A stretch of 64,000 nucleotides of DNA from an uncultured Flavobacteriales bacterium (lineage in GTDB: Bacteria > Bacteroidota > Bacteroidia > Flavobacteriales_G > Salibacteraceae). The notes under the pieces are model-generated. The model saw only the letters and a program-made list of their open reading frames with translations, was not told where the DNA came from and ran no database searches. This document shows, piece after piece, positions 8,669 to 18,192 of the stretch. The stretch covers positions 62,001-126,000 of the forward strand of contig CAJXNO010000001.1 of assembly GCA_913057205.1 (NCBI GenBank), given 5' to 3'. Within the stretch, counting starts at the first letter, position 1; the number at the start of each line of letters is the position of its first letter. Made by a program: the position numbers and the translations under genes.

Positions 8669-9759
8669 AGGTCCTTCACATATCATCGCCTAAAACCTGG
8701 CGTGGGGGAGAGCAGCAACTGATCTACCTCGTTGAAGAGCTGATGGGCCAAGGCATGGAACAGTTGGTGATGTGCCCATTCAACGCAGAGGTCCACAAGT
8801 ACTGCTTGAAACGACATATTCCACACATCACCTATTTCAAGGGCTTTTCTGGCAATCCAATGGTAGCTTTTCGGGTTTCTCATATCTGTAAGCGAGAGGG
8901 CATTGACCTGATCCACGTGCACGACAGCCATGCCCATAACTTTGCCGTGTTGAGCGCCGTTTTAACCAACAACCCGGTTCCGCTGATTGTGTCGAGACGC
9001 GTTGATTTTCCCGTGCGCGACTCCTCGTTTTCCTTGTACAAATACAACTACCCAAAGATTGCTAAGATCCTCTGTGTCTCTAAAGCGATCAAGACGATCA
9101 TGGAGGAGTTCATCGAGGATAAGAGCAAGTTAGAGGTAGTCTATTCCGGGGTTGACCTTAAGAAATTTGAAGGCGTGGAACCGAGCTCAACCCTCAGGGC
9201 TGCGTTAAAGGTAAGCCATGACCTACCCCTGATTGGTAATGTAGCTGCATTGGCCCCCCACAAAGACTATTTCACTTTTGTAGATACCGCAAAGCATTTT
9301 CTTGATGCGGGAGGAAAGGCGCATTTCGTGGCGATCGGTGATGGGCCATCCCGCAAAGAAGTAGGGGCCTACATCGCAGACCAAGGAATGAACAAGCATA
9401 TCACCTTACTGGGGTTTCGTACAGACGTGCTCTCCTTACTCGCATCGTTAGATGTTTTCCTGATTACCTCGGAAACCGAAGGCTTAGGCACCTCCATTCT
9501 GGATGCCTTGGCTTTGAAGCGACCGGTAGTTGCCACAGCAGCTGGAGGGATCGTTGAGGTGGTTGAACATGAGTTTACGGGCTTGTTGTGTCCGACCAAA
9601 GCCCCTAAGGAACTAGCCGCTGCATGTAAGCGCATGCTCGAAGACGACACACTGAGAGCGGCATGTCAGCAAGGGGGTTGGGAGAAGGTGCAGAAGTTTT
9701 CCAAGTCGGTAACTGCGGCGCAAACACGGGCGATCTACGAGTCGGTCTGTGGAGGTTGA
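8665..9759 (+). CDS. Glycosyltransferase family 4
   Basis: MKVLHISSPKTWRGGEQQ start with ATGA overlap to the previous gene; TSETEGLGTSILDALALKRPVVATAAGGI donor-binding motif. Confidence 0.92.
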   Translation: MKVLHISSPKTWRGGEQQLIYLVEELMGQGMEQLVMCPFNAEVHKYCLKRHIPHITYFKGFSGNPMVAFRVSHICKREGIDLIHVHDSHAHNFAVLSAVLTNNPVPLIVSRRVDFPVRDSSFSLYKYNYPKIAKILCVSKAIKTIMEEFIEDKSKLEVVYSGVDLKKFEGVEPSSTLRAALKVSHDLPLIGNVAALAPHKDYFTFVDTAKHFLDAGGKAHFVAIGDGPSRKEVGAYIADQGMNKHITLLGFRTDVLSLLASLDVFLITSETEGLGTSILDALALKRPVVATAAGGIVEVVEHEFTGLLCPTKAPKELAAACKRMLEDDTLRAACQQGGWEKVQKFSKSVTAAQTRAIYESVCGG

Positions 9760-11324
9760 TCCTTTCCAGAGCCTCTTCCAAAAAGCAGCAGTGCGTTGAA
9801 GAATGCAAATAGGGTCACCCCATTCTGTGTTTCTAGGGTGTCTTCATTCAGCATACTGGCATACAGGATGATACTGAAACCGATGTACAAGAAGGAATTG
9901 GCTTTGCTGTTCAGCAAGAACGGCAGAAGTATGCTGGCGATGAAGGTGACCAAGCCAAGCAGTCCGAAGGAGATCGCGATGGCCAGGAATTGGTTGTGGG
10001 TGCGCAAGCGATATTCCGGGAGCAGTTTGATGTTCATCTTGTCGTACATCTCATCGAAGGAAAGGTTGATATCACCTGTTCCCACGCCGATCAGCCAATG
10101 TTCCTTGAAGATCTCCCAGCCGGTTTGCCAGAAGACGAGGCGCTGCGTTACCGAGTGACCTTGAACACGCTTCTCCTTCATCATCCGGTCGAATTCCCAA
10201 ATGACGGTATATACGCGGTTGTCGATCGGATTACCGTAGATGAAACGTATGTTGGCAATGCCATTTTCCACCGCCTCGATGTCGGCGTCGGTGAGTGCGT
10301 TTACGCCCACTGAGTCTTTGTGCAATCCCTTGCTGGTGAGGTATCGGATGAGGGTGGCGTTAACGGCCTGACCACTCCGGTCTCGATCGGTCCAGAAGTT
10401 CAGCTCACTCCGCTTATTCCATTCTCGTTCCAACTCCTCCGGCGCGAGGTATAGGTTGATGTAATGCCCATTTTCGAGGTTCAAGCTGGTGGTGTCATGG
10501 GTGTATGCCTCGTTGCCTACCGTGTGGCTGGGAAGTTTGGAGAAGTCAGGCCGTTCATCAGGGTAAAAGGCATCTACCTGTAAAATGATGTAGAAGCCGA
10601 CCAACAAGGGCGTGATCGTCAATGCAGTATATCCGATGGTTTTGAGTCTGTTGCTCCTGACAAAGCTCAAGGTGTAGAGCAACAAAAGGTAGCTGCAAAG
10701 CAGCCAGATCACAATGCCGGTCATCGATTGGAGGATAAAGACAAACACACTCAACCAGATCGCCAACAGCGTGTAGCTCAGTCGTGCGCCTGGGTTTTCA
10801 TCTTCGTTCCAGGCTTGGTGGAGCAAGAACAAATAGGCCAGACAAACCATCAACGCATAGCGAATATGGCTGGTGAACAAGGAGATGGATCGGAAATCGA
10901 TGTTTGGTTGATCCCTGATCTGCAGGTACTCATAGGTCGAGATGAAAGAGGTGAGGATAACCGTGGCAGAGAAGAGTCCGGTGATGAGTAAGAATTCCTT
11001 CCGCTTCAACGGGTCAGACAGTGCGATCACGATAGGGTAGAGCAGCAATGGAAGCTTTACGCGCAGGTCCTTGAAGGCAAAGGCGTAGTCACTCGTCCAG
11101 ATCAGTCCAACGACATGAATCACATAAACGGCCACCAGAGCGATCACCAGCGGCGATGAGGTAAGCTTTTTCCACCGTTCCAAGTATCGACCTTCCAACA
11201 AGAAGTTTGCAGCAAGAACAATTCCCCCAATGCTCATGAAGGCTTTAGACAGCGGCAAGCCAACTGCCACGAGGCACAGAGACAATAAGAAGATCCACCG
11301 ATGATGGGTTTCTTTCAGGAGCAT
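9735..11324 (-). CDS. O-antigen ligase family protein
   Basis: Polytopic protein with WaaL-like layout and large periplasmic loop; GVGTGD...THNQFL motif. Confidence 0.85.
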   Translation of the reverse strand: MLLKETHHRWIFLLSLCLVAVGLPLSKAFMSIGGIVLAANFLLEGRYLERWKKLTSSPLVIALVAVYVIHVVGLIWTSDYAFAFKDLRVKLPLLLYPIVIALSDPLKRKEFLLITGLFSATVILTSFISTYEYLQIRDQPNIDFRSISLFTSHIRYALMVCLAYLFLLHQAWNEDENPGARLSYTLLAIWLSVFVFILQSMTGIVIWLLCSYLLLLYTLSFVRSNRLKTIGYTALTITPLLVGFYIILQVDAFYPDERPDFSKLPSHTVGNEAYTHDTTSLNLENGHYINLYLAPEELEREWNKRSELNFWTDRDRSGQAVNATLIRYLTSKGLHKDSVGVNALTDADIEAVENGIANIRFIYGNPIDNRVYTVIWEFDRMMKEKRVQGHSVTQRLVFWQTGWEIFKEHWLIGVGTGDINLSFDEMYDKMNIKLLPEYRLRTHNQFLAIAISFGLLGLVTFIASILLPFLLNSKANSFLYIGFSIILYASMLNEDTLETQNGVTLFAFFNALLLFGRGSGKDQPPQTDS

Positions 11325-11364
11325 GTAGGTTCAGTTCGGTTCGTTCAGGACTGTCAGTGGCTTC

Positions 11365-13044
11365 TTAGCCCTTTTTGATCTGACAGTCGTCACAGGTCCC
11401 TTCAAGAACGGACGTGTACCGTTCTTTATTGCCAAGCACTTCCAAGGAACGTTGAACGTCTGGATCATGTTTCATGAAGGCGCGCATACGTCCGGTTGAG
11501 AAGTAATAGCGACTGGCGATCTCGTTCTCCAAGATGATCTGGATCTCTTTGCGGAATTTGTACAGGTCTTCTTTTCGATCGCGCTCCAGTCCTTTTGCCA
11601 AAGCAGCGTATTCATCCTCAACTTCTGTCCAGAACTCATCTTCCTCGATGACTTCTTTCAATTCCTTCATCATTTCCGTGCTGCTTGTGCGGTATTCAAA
11701 GTCACGTGAAAGGGCGAATTCAACGAAGTCATCATACTCCTCATCGCTCATCGTGAATGCCTCTGGCGCGCCGATGCTGTCATGAGAGAAATAGTAATTG
11801 GTGGCATAGTCAAACAAGATGTTCTCACTCAACATCGTTGCCAATAGGTCGCTGTAAGGCTCCATGTCAACCACGAGGTCAGGAACGATGCCGTGACCGT
11901 CTTCCACCACGCGACCATTGCGCGTAGTGAAGGTGGTTACCAGTGAATCGGGGACCTCAGCTGCGCGGCCACGTTCATCTCGCTTTCCGTAGTCGATGCG
12001 CTGAATGCAGCGTCCGCTTGGGGTGTAGTACTTGGCGATGGTAAGTTTGAGGATGGAGTTGTAAGAGAGGTTGGTCGTGGTCTGCACCAAGCCCTTACCA
12101 AAGCTTTCTTGTCCAACAATCACCGCCCGATCCAGGTCTTGAAGCGTTCCTGAAACGATCTCTGAGGCAGAAGCCGAGCTTTCATCGATCATCACAACAA
12201 GCGGAATGTCGAGGTCGATTGGGTTGTTCAAGGCGCGATGCATGCTGTAGTGCTCTTTGAGTTTACCCTTGGTTTCTACCACCATCTCCCCTTTGGGGAC
12301 AAAGAAGTTCACGATGTTCACCGCTTCATTCAGCAGTCCACCGCCATTTCCGCGAAGGTCGAGAATGAGCTTCTTCATGCCCTTCTCATTCTCGAGTTCA
12401 TCATACGCTTCGCGCACCTCCCGACTAGCAGTTTGGGTGAACCCACGGAGGCTGATGTAGCCCACTTCATCGTCGATCATACCGTAGTAAGGCACATCAT
12501 CCAACTTGATCTTCTCTCGAATGATGGTAGTGGTGATCTCTTCTTCGGTAGCTGGACGATAGACCGTCACTTCCACCTCAGAACCGGATTCACCCCGAAG
12601 CAGGTCGCTTAATTCAGAGGAGTTCTTTCCTTCTGCGTTGATGCTACCCACTTTCTTGATGACGTCTCCGGCCATCAACCCCGCCTTGACCGCCGGTGAA
12701 TCTTCATAGGGTTCGGTGATCATCACATCTCCATCGCGGGTTCCGATCATGGCTCCGATACCCCCGTATTCGTGCGTGGTCATGAATTTGTAATCTTCGA
12801 TGTCGGCTTCAGGAATGTAGTTTGTGTATGGATCCAAGGAGCGCAGCATAGCATCGATTCCGGTCTTAACAAGCTTGCCTGGATTGGTCTCTTCAACGTA
12901 GCTCACGTTGATCTCGCGGTAAACGCCGCTGAAGATGTCGAGGTTCTTCGATATCTCGAAATAGCTTTCTACGTAAGCGCTTCCGCCAATAGCAACTACG
13001 GCCAGTGCAGCGATGATCGTAAGTTTCTTCCAGTACTTCTTCAT
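11365..13044 (-). CDS. S41 family (C-terminal processing) peptidase with PDZ domain
   Basis: PDZ region, LILDLRGNGGGLLNEAVNI, SASASEIVSGTLQD, GQESFGKGLVQT; start placed at MKKYWKKLT. Confidence 0.94.
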   Translation of the reverse strand: MKKYWKKLTIIAALAVVAIGGSAYVESYFEISKNLDIFSGVYREINVSYVEETNPGKLVKTGIDAMLRSLDPYTNYIPEADIEDYKFMTTHEYGGIGAMIGTRDGDVMITEPYEDSPAVKAGLMAGDVIKKVGSINAEGKNSSELSDLLRGESGSEVEVTVYRPATEEEITTTIIREKIKLDDVPYYGMIDDEVGYISLRGFTQTASREVREAYDELENEKGMKKLILDLRGNGGGLLNEAVNIVNFFVPKGEMVVETKGKLKEHYSMHRALNNPIDLDIPLVVMIDESSASASEIVSGTLQDLDRAVIVGQESFGKGLVQTTTNLSYNSILKLTIAKYYTPSGRCIQRIDYGKRDERGRAAEVPDSLVTTFTTRNGRVVEDGHGIVPDLVVDMEPYSDLLATMLSENILFDYATNYYFSHDSIGAPEAFTMSDEEYDDFVEFALSRDFEYRTSSTEMMKELKEVIEEDEFWTEVEDEYAALAKGLERDRKEDLYKFRKEIQIILENEIASRYYFSTGRMRAFMKHDPDVQRSLEVLGNKERYTSVLEGTCDDCQIKKG

Positions 13045-13054
13045 GTCATTCAAA

Positions 13055-13267
13055 TTAAGGAACGGGGTCGTAGCCGCTGCCTCCCCAAGGGTGGCATGAG
13101 GCAAATCGTTTAATGGTAAGTCGAGCACCTTTCCAGGGACCGTGTTTTTTCAAGGCTTGAACTCCGTACTCTGAACACGTCGGAGTGTACCGGCAGGTGG
13201 CTGGAAAAAAAGGAGAGATGCCGCCTTGATAGAAACGGATCAAAAAGATGAAAAACTTAGCGATCAT
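13055..13267 (-). CDS. yidD: Membrane protein insertion efficiency factor YidD
   Basis: [32 protein letters not shown]...[12 protein letters not shown]. Confidence 0.96.
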   Translation of the reverse strand: MIAKFFIFLIRFYQGGISPFFPATCRYTPTCSEYGVQALKKHGPWKGARLTIKRFASCHPWGGSGYDPVP

Positions 13268-13655
13268 GCCCTAATTCCTGCTCGATGGAACGTAAAAGTA
13301 ACACCATTTTATCACGAATGAGCTCATAAGAGATGTTATCACTTTTCAATGTGATGAACAGCAGCGCTAGGGGTAGGTCGTGCTCTGAAAGGATTTGCTC
13401 AAACGGGCCTGCGTGCTGGCGATAGGCCTCCCTCAACCAACGTTTGATCTGGTTGCGCTGAACCGCGGTCTTGTAGTGTTTTTTCGGAGCAACGAAACCC
13501 ACTTGAACAGGTACGTTTGCAGGCAGATCCGCCGCGCTATACATGCACAATAGCGGATGCTTTAACTTTCGTGTGCCTTTGGAAAAAAGCGTTTCAAAGA
13601 GCTTCTTGTGCTTCAATCGACGCTTTTCGGGAAAGCTATGTTCGTGCTCGTTCAC
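13257..13655 (-). CDS. rnpA: Ribonuclease P protein component
   Basis: [22 protein letters not shown] RnpA signature; adjacent to yidD. Confidence 0.93.
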   Translation of the reverse strand: MNEHEHSFPEKRRLKHKKLFETLFSKGTRKLKHPLLCMYSAADLPANVPVQVGFVAPKKHYKTAVQRNQIKRWLREAYRQHAGPFEQILSEHDLPLALLFITLKSDNISYELIRDKMVLLLRSIEQELGHDR

Positions 13656-13684
13656 AGGAGCAAAAGTCTGAATTGTTGGCGGGA

Positions 13685-14452
13685 TTACTTCGCGCTTTCC
13701 TTCACGTAAGCTTGAATAGCTGCCGTCATGGAAGGGTACTCAGGCGTAGGAGCGCTGCAATCCAAGCGAAGGTCGTGCTCTGCTATGGCCTTGTGGGTGG
13801 TAGCACCAAAGGCCGCAATGCGGGTCTCTCCTTGCTCAAAATCAGGGAAGTTGTGGAACAAGCTCTTGATTCCGCTCGGGCTGAAGAATACCAGCATATC
13901 GTACTTCACATCCTCGAGATCGCTAAGGTCGCTGATCACGGTTCGGTAGTAGATCGCTCGTGTGTATTTGATGTCAGCGCTGTCCAATTGGTTGGTGATG
14001 TCTTCCTTCAGCTTATCGGCAGAAGGTAACAAGAAACGCTCGTTGCCGTGCTTCTTGATCATTGGCATCAGGTCGGCAAATCTGCGCTCACCAACAAAGA
14101 TCTTTCGCTTGCGGTACACCACATATTTCTGCAGGTAGTAAGCGATGGCTTCTGACATGCAGAAGTATTTCATGGTGTCTGGTACAGTAACACGTGACTC
14201 GCCGCAAAGGCGGAAGAAATGGTCAACGGCATTGCGTGATGTGAAGATCACAGCGTTGTGATCCAACACCTGGATGCGTTGCTTGCGAAACTCTTGAGCG
14301 GTGAGGCCTTCAACATGGATGAACGGACGGAAATCAATCTTCAACTTCATCTTGCTGGCGAGGTCGAAATAAGGCGACTTATCTCCTTCAGGCTTGGGTT
14401 GACTGACCAAGATGGTCTTGATTTTTTTCTTCTTCTTAGCTTCCGTGCTCAT
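13685..14452 (-). CDS. hemD: Uroporphyrinogen-III synthase
   Basis: ILVSQPKPE...VIFTSRNAVDHFF, MLVFFSPSGIKSL, IAAFGATTHKAI. Confidence 0.88.
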   Translation of the reverse strand: MSTEAKKKKKIKTILVSQPKPEGDKSPYFDLASKMKLKIDFRPFIHVEGLTAQEFRKQRIQVLDHNAVIFTSRNAVDHFFRLCGESRVTVPDTMKYFCMSEAIAYYLQKYVVYRKRKIFVGERRFADLMPMIKKHGNERFLLPSADKLKEDITNQLDSADIKYTRAIYYRTVISDLSDLEDVKYDMLVFFSPSGIKSLFHNFPDFEQGETRIAAFGATTHKAIAEHDLRLDCSAPTPEYPSMTAAIQAYVKESAK

Positions 14453-14468
14453 ACCGATGTGCTCTTGT

Positions 14469-15137
14469 TTATGCTACTTGTCTCCAAACTGCCATCCCAA
14501 CCATTACGGGGGGCAAAATTTCGAGCGCGCAAAGGTACAAAACATTATACAGTAGAGGCACGTGCATTTGTTGCTGGGTGACGCTAAAAAGCCGGAGGGA
14601 ACGGATGATGTAGAACAAGAGGAAGAGTCCTAAACCGAGCAAACTCAACGGCCGTGTGAGGTAGGGCGGACCGAAGGCAATGGCGATGGAGATTGGCAAG
14701 ACGATGAGGGCTAAAATGAAGTTGTTGAGCAGCCAATGGGTAGAATGCGATGAAAGCACTTTACGCAGATCAAAGAGGTAGGCCAGAAAGAGGTACCCAA
14801 CACCACGAACAAGGGTAAGGCCGGCCAAGACCAAGGCGAAAAGCAGGAAGCGAAACGTGAACTGAAAGGTGTCGGCAATTCCCAGGTGTCCGAACGAAAG
14901 ACTCAAGAAGATCGAGAGGATGCCAAGTACAGTAAAAAAGAGTGGTACGGCCACGCGGTTGAAGGCGCGTTCTTGCCTCAGTTGTTGATCGAGTAGAGAA
15001 GGGTTGATGAAGGCACGAATGAATACCCCGAGGCGCTGTCCCTCACTCTGACGAAGCACCCCCAAAATGAACAAGACCAACAAGATGAGAAGGAATTCTG
15101 CGTTTTGTCCGTTCGTTGTGCGTTCGATCCATTCCAT
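14469..15137 (-). CDS. DUF4271-like polytopic membrane protein
   Basis: Multi-TM protein next to hemD; family inferred from context and pattern. Confidence 0.65.
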   Translation of the reverse strand: MEWIERTTNGQNAEFLLILLVLFILGVLRQSEGQRLGVFIRAFINPSLLDQQLRQERAFNRVAVPLFFTVLGILSIFLSLSFGHLGIADTFQFTFRFLLFALVLAGLTLVRGVGYLFLAYLFDLRKVLSSHSTHWLLNNFILALIVLPISIAIAFGPPYLTRPLSLLGLGLFLLFYIIRSLRLFSVTQQQMHVPLLYNVLYLCALEILPPVMVGMAVWRQVA

Positions 15138-15214
15138 GCGTTGACAAAGCTATGTGCTTCGTGAACAATTTCAGGCGAACAAACTTCTAAATTCGCACAA
15201 GCAATTGAAACAAG

Positions 15215-16399
15215 ATGGCAAATCGAGAAGACCGCTTTCAGGGCGTAGACTATTACAACATTGATGACCTCCTGACCGAAGAACATAAACTGATCCGCGA
15301 CAGCGCACGCGCATGGGTCAAAAAGGAGGTGAGTCCGATCATCGAGGAGGCGTATGAAAAGGCGGAGTTTCCTCGCCATTTGATCAGCGGGTTGGCGGAG
15401 ATTGGGGCTTTTGGTCCCTACATTCCTGAAGAATACGGCGGGCCAGGGCTCGATCAGATCTCGTATGGTTTGTTGATGCAAGAGCTGGAGCGAGCAGACA
15501 GCGGCTTACGCAGTACGGCATCTGTGCAAAGCTCGTTGGTGATGTACCCAATCTATGCCTACGGCAACGAAGAACAGCGCAAGAAGTATTTACCAAAACT
15601 TGCGTCAGGTGAGATGGTAGGATGCTTTGGACTCACCGAACCGGATCACGGCAGCAATCCTGGTGGCATGACCACCAATTTCAAGGAAGATGGTGACCAT
15701 GTGATTTTGAACGGCGCCAAGATGTGGATCTCCAATGCTCCGTTTGCAGACATCGCGGTGGTTTGGGCAAAGAACGAAGAAGGACGCATCCACGGTTTGA
15801 TCGTTGAGCGTGGGATGGAAGGATTCTCTACCCCAACCATGCACGGTAAATGGTCACTGCGCGCAAGCGATACCGGGGAGTTGGTATTCGACAACGTACG
15901 CGTTCCAAAGGCGAACATTCTACCGAACAAGTCAGGTTTAGGAGCCCCATTGGGATGCTTGGACTCTGCACGCTATGGCATCAGCTGGGGTGCGATCGGC
16001 GCGGCAATGGATTGCTATGATACAGCGCTCAGGTACGCGAAGGAGCGGCAGCAATTCGGACGGCCTATTGCATCCTTCCAGTTGCAACAAAAGAAGCTGG
16101 CTGAGATGATCACAGAGATCACGAAAGCGCAGTTAATGGTCCTCCGCCTCGGACAGTTGAAGAACGAAGGAAAAGCCACCTCCGCACAGATTTCAATGGC
16201 GAAACGCAACAGCGTTGAGATCGCACTAAAGGTTGCAAGAGAAGCACGTCAAGTGCTGGGGGGAATGGGCATCACCAATGAGTACCCGATCATGCGTCAC
16301 ATGATGAACTTAGAGTCGGTGGTGACCTATGAAGGAACCCATGACATCCACTTGCTGATCACAGGCTTGGACATTACCGGGGAGAACGGGTTTAAGTAA
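15215..16399 (+). CDS. Acyl-CoA dehydrogenase (glutaryl-CoA dehydrogenase-like)
   Basis: CFGLTEPDHGSNPGGM, ASDTGELVFDNVRVP, QFGRPIASFQLQQKKLAEM, GGMGITNEYPIMRHMMNLESVVTYEGTHDIH. Confidence 0.94.
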   Translation: MANREDRFQGVDYYNIDDLLTEEHKLIRDSARAWVKKEVSPIIEEAYEKAEFPRHLISGLAEIGAFGPYIPEEYGGPGLDQISYGLLMQELERADSGLRSTASVQSSLVMYPIYAYGNEEQRKKYLPKLASGEMVGCFGLTEPDHGSNPGGMTTNFKEDGDHVILNGAKMWISNAPFADIAVVWAKNEEGRIHGLIVERGMEGFSTPTMHGKWSLRASDTGELVFDNVRVPKANILPNKSGLGAPLGCLDSARYGISWGAIGAAMDCYDTALRYAKERQQFGRPIASFQLQQKKLAEMITEITKAQLMVLRLGQLKNEGKATSAQISMAKRNSVEIALKVAREARQVLGGMGITNEYPIMRHMMNLESVVTYEGTHDIHLLITGLDITGENGFK

Positions 16400-16483
16400 G
16401 GGAACGAGCGCAGACTTGCAGTTTGCGTGAGTTTAGCTGCATTTCTCAAGCTGGGAGCATGGTTTGTAATTCTTTGGTTGATT

Positions 16484-17011
16484 TTACTTGGTGGACCTTT
16501 TATATCCAATCTCAGATCGCGGGGTATCCTGAAGCTGGATAAACTGCTTCAAGTACTCAAAAATGGCGGCGATCTTCTCGTCTTGACCAGCAACCGTTTT
16601 TTCCATCTGTTCTACCTTCAACAGGATGTCTTTATGGGTCAGGATCATCTCACGCATCTTGGTAAAGACACGGATGATCTGGATATTGACCTTGATGGCT
16701 ATATCGCTGTTTAACACGCTTGAGAGCATTGCGACACCTTGTTCTGTAAAAACGAACGGCAGCGTTCTTCGACCTCCCCAACTTGAGGTCGCATTTTGCG
16801 ACTTCAAGTTTTCCCATTGCTCGGATGTGAGCTGGAACATAAAGTCATCAGGAAAGCGGTACTGATTCCGTTTAACTTGTTCGTTAAGGCGCTTAGTTTC
16901 TACCCGATACAGTTCAGCTAGGTCACTATCCAACATGACCTTTTCGCCATTTACCAGATAGATTTTGTTCAGGATAGCTTCACTCGGAATGCTTACTTCT
17001 TTGCTCATCAT
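16484..17011 (-). CDS. ORF6N domain-containing protein
   Basis: IYLVNGEKVMLDSDLAELYRVETKRLNEQVKRNQYRFPDDFMFQLT ... LPFVFTEQGVAMLSSVLNSDIAIKVNIQIIRVF. Confidence 0.92.
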   Translation of the reverse strand: MMSKEVSIPSEAILNKIYLVNGEKVMLDSDLAELYRVETKRLNEQVKRNQYRFPDDFMFQLTSEQWENLKSQNATSSWGGRRTLPFVFTEQGVAMLSSVLNSDIAIKVNIQIIRVFTKMREMILTHKDILLKVEQMEKTVAGQDEKIAAIFEYLKQFIQLQDTPRSEIGYKRSTK

Positions 17012-17187
17012 GCTATAAGATGCTATTGAACGACTGTAGCAATGGCCCAAATCTAGCATGGACTTACCGTAAGCGCTTTGCGCTATGTGCGTAGATACTT
17101 CTCGTTGTTGGCGCAGAATCGGAATAGGAGTTTTGTTGCGGGAGAGAAATGAATGGAAAGCATGTCAGTGCTCGCCAAGAGCGCTTG

Positions 17188-18162
17188 TTATTTCTCTCGC
17201 TCAATGGTAAAGCGAACCAGCTGCTTTAGGGCTTCGCGTGATTCGTTTTCCGGGAGGGTGTCTAGGCCAGCCAGTGCTTCGTCAGCGATGGCGCGCATCT
17301 TTTTGTCGGCATACTCTATTCCGCCTGATTGCAGCACGAAGTCGATGACCTTGTTGACGTCTTTCTTCGACTTCTTGTTTCGCTTCACGATGCGTAGGGC
17401 CTCTTTTCCTTGGCCGTTCGGAATGTTGTTCACCGCGTAGATGAGCGGGAGTGTGCTCTTCTTCTCTTTGATATCGATTCCCGTCGGCTTGCCGATCTTA
17501 CCACCTAGGCCGTAGTCAAAAAGGTCGTCCTTGATCTGGAAGGCGATGCCGATTTTTTCACCGATCAAGCGCATCTTTTCAATGGTTTCATCATCAGCAC
17601 CAGCAGAGGCCGCACCACAGGCACAACAGCTCGCGATGAGTGTGGCGGTCTTCTGTCGAATGATCTCGAAATAAATGTCTTCATTCAAGTTCACACCTCT
17701 GCTCTTTTCGATCTGCAGCAGCTCTCCTTCGCTCATCTGCTCTACGGCACTGCTCACGATCTCCAATTGCTTGAACTCCTTGTTTCGTATGGCGAGCAGC
17801 AATCCGCGAGATAGAAGGTAATCGCCCACGAGTACGGCGATCTTGTTCTTCCAAAGCGCATTGATGGAAAAGAATCCTCGGCGTTCAAAGGCATCGTCTA
17901 CCACGTCATCGTGCACCAAAGTGGCCGTGTGCAAAAGTTCGATCAACGCCGCGCCGCGGTGGGTGCTTTCATTGATGCCACCCATTGCTTTAGCCGTTAA
18001 GAAAACGAACATTGGACGGATCTGCTTTCCCTTGCGCTTTACGATGTAGTGGGTGATCTTATCCAACAAGGCCACATCGCTTTTCATCGACAAGCGGAAC
18101 TTGTCTTCAAAGGTTTCCATGTCCTTCGCGATCGGGGCTTTTATTTGATCGATGACCTTCAC
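17188..18162 (-). CDS. Polyprenyl synthetase family protein
   Basis: LLHTATLVHDDVVDDAFERRG (first Asp-rich motif) and FQIKDDLFDYGLGGKIGKPTGIDIKEKKSTLPLIYA (second). Confidence 0.95.
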   Translation of the reverse strand: MKVIDQIKAPIAKDMETFEDKFRLSMKSDVALLDKITHYIVKRKGKQIRPMFVFLTAKAMGGINESTHRGAALIELLHTATLVHDDVVDDAFERRGFFSINALWKNKIAVLVGDYLLSRGLLLAIRNKEFKQLEIVSSAVEQMSEGELLQIEKSRGVNLNEDIYFEIIRQKTATLIASCCACGAASAGADDETIEKMRLIGEKIGIAFQIKDDLFDYGLGGKIGKPTGIDIKEKKSTLPLIYAVNNIPNGQGKEALRIVKRNKKSKKDVNKVIDFVLQSGGIEYADKKMRAIADEALAGLDTLPENESREALKQLVRFTIEREK

Positions 18163-18192
18163 GTGTTTCCCATTTCAGGGTTCAAACTTACA

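Noticed and set aside
13517-14029. 170-aa plus-strand ORF
   Set aside because: Antisense to rnpA and hemD, both well supported.
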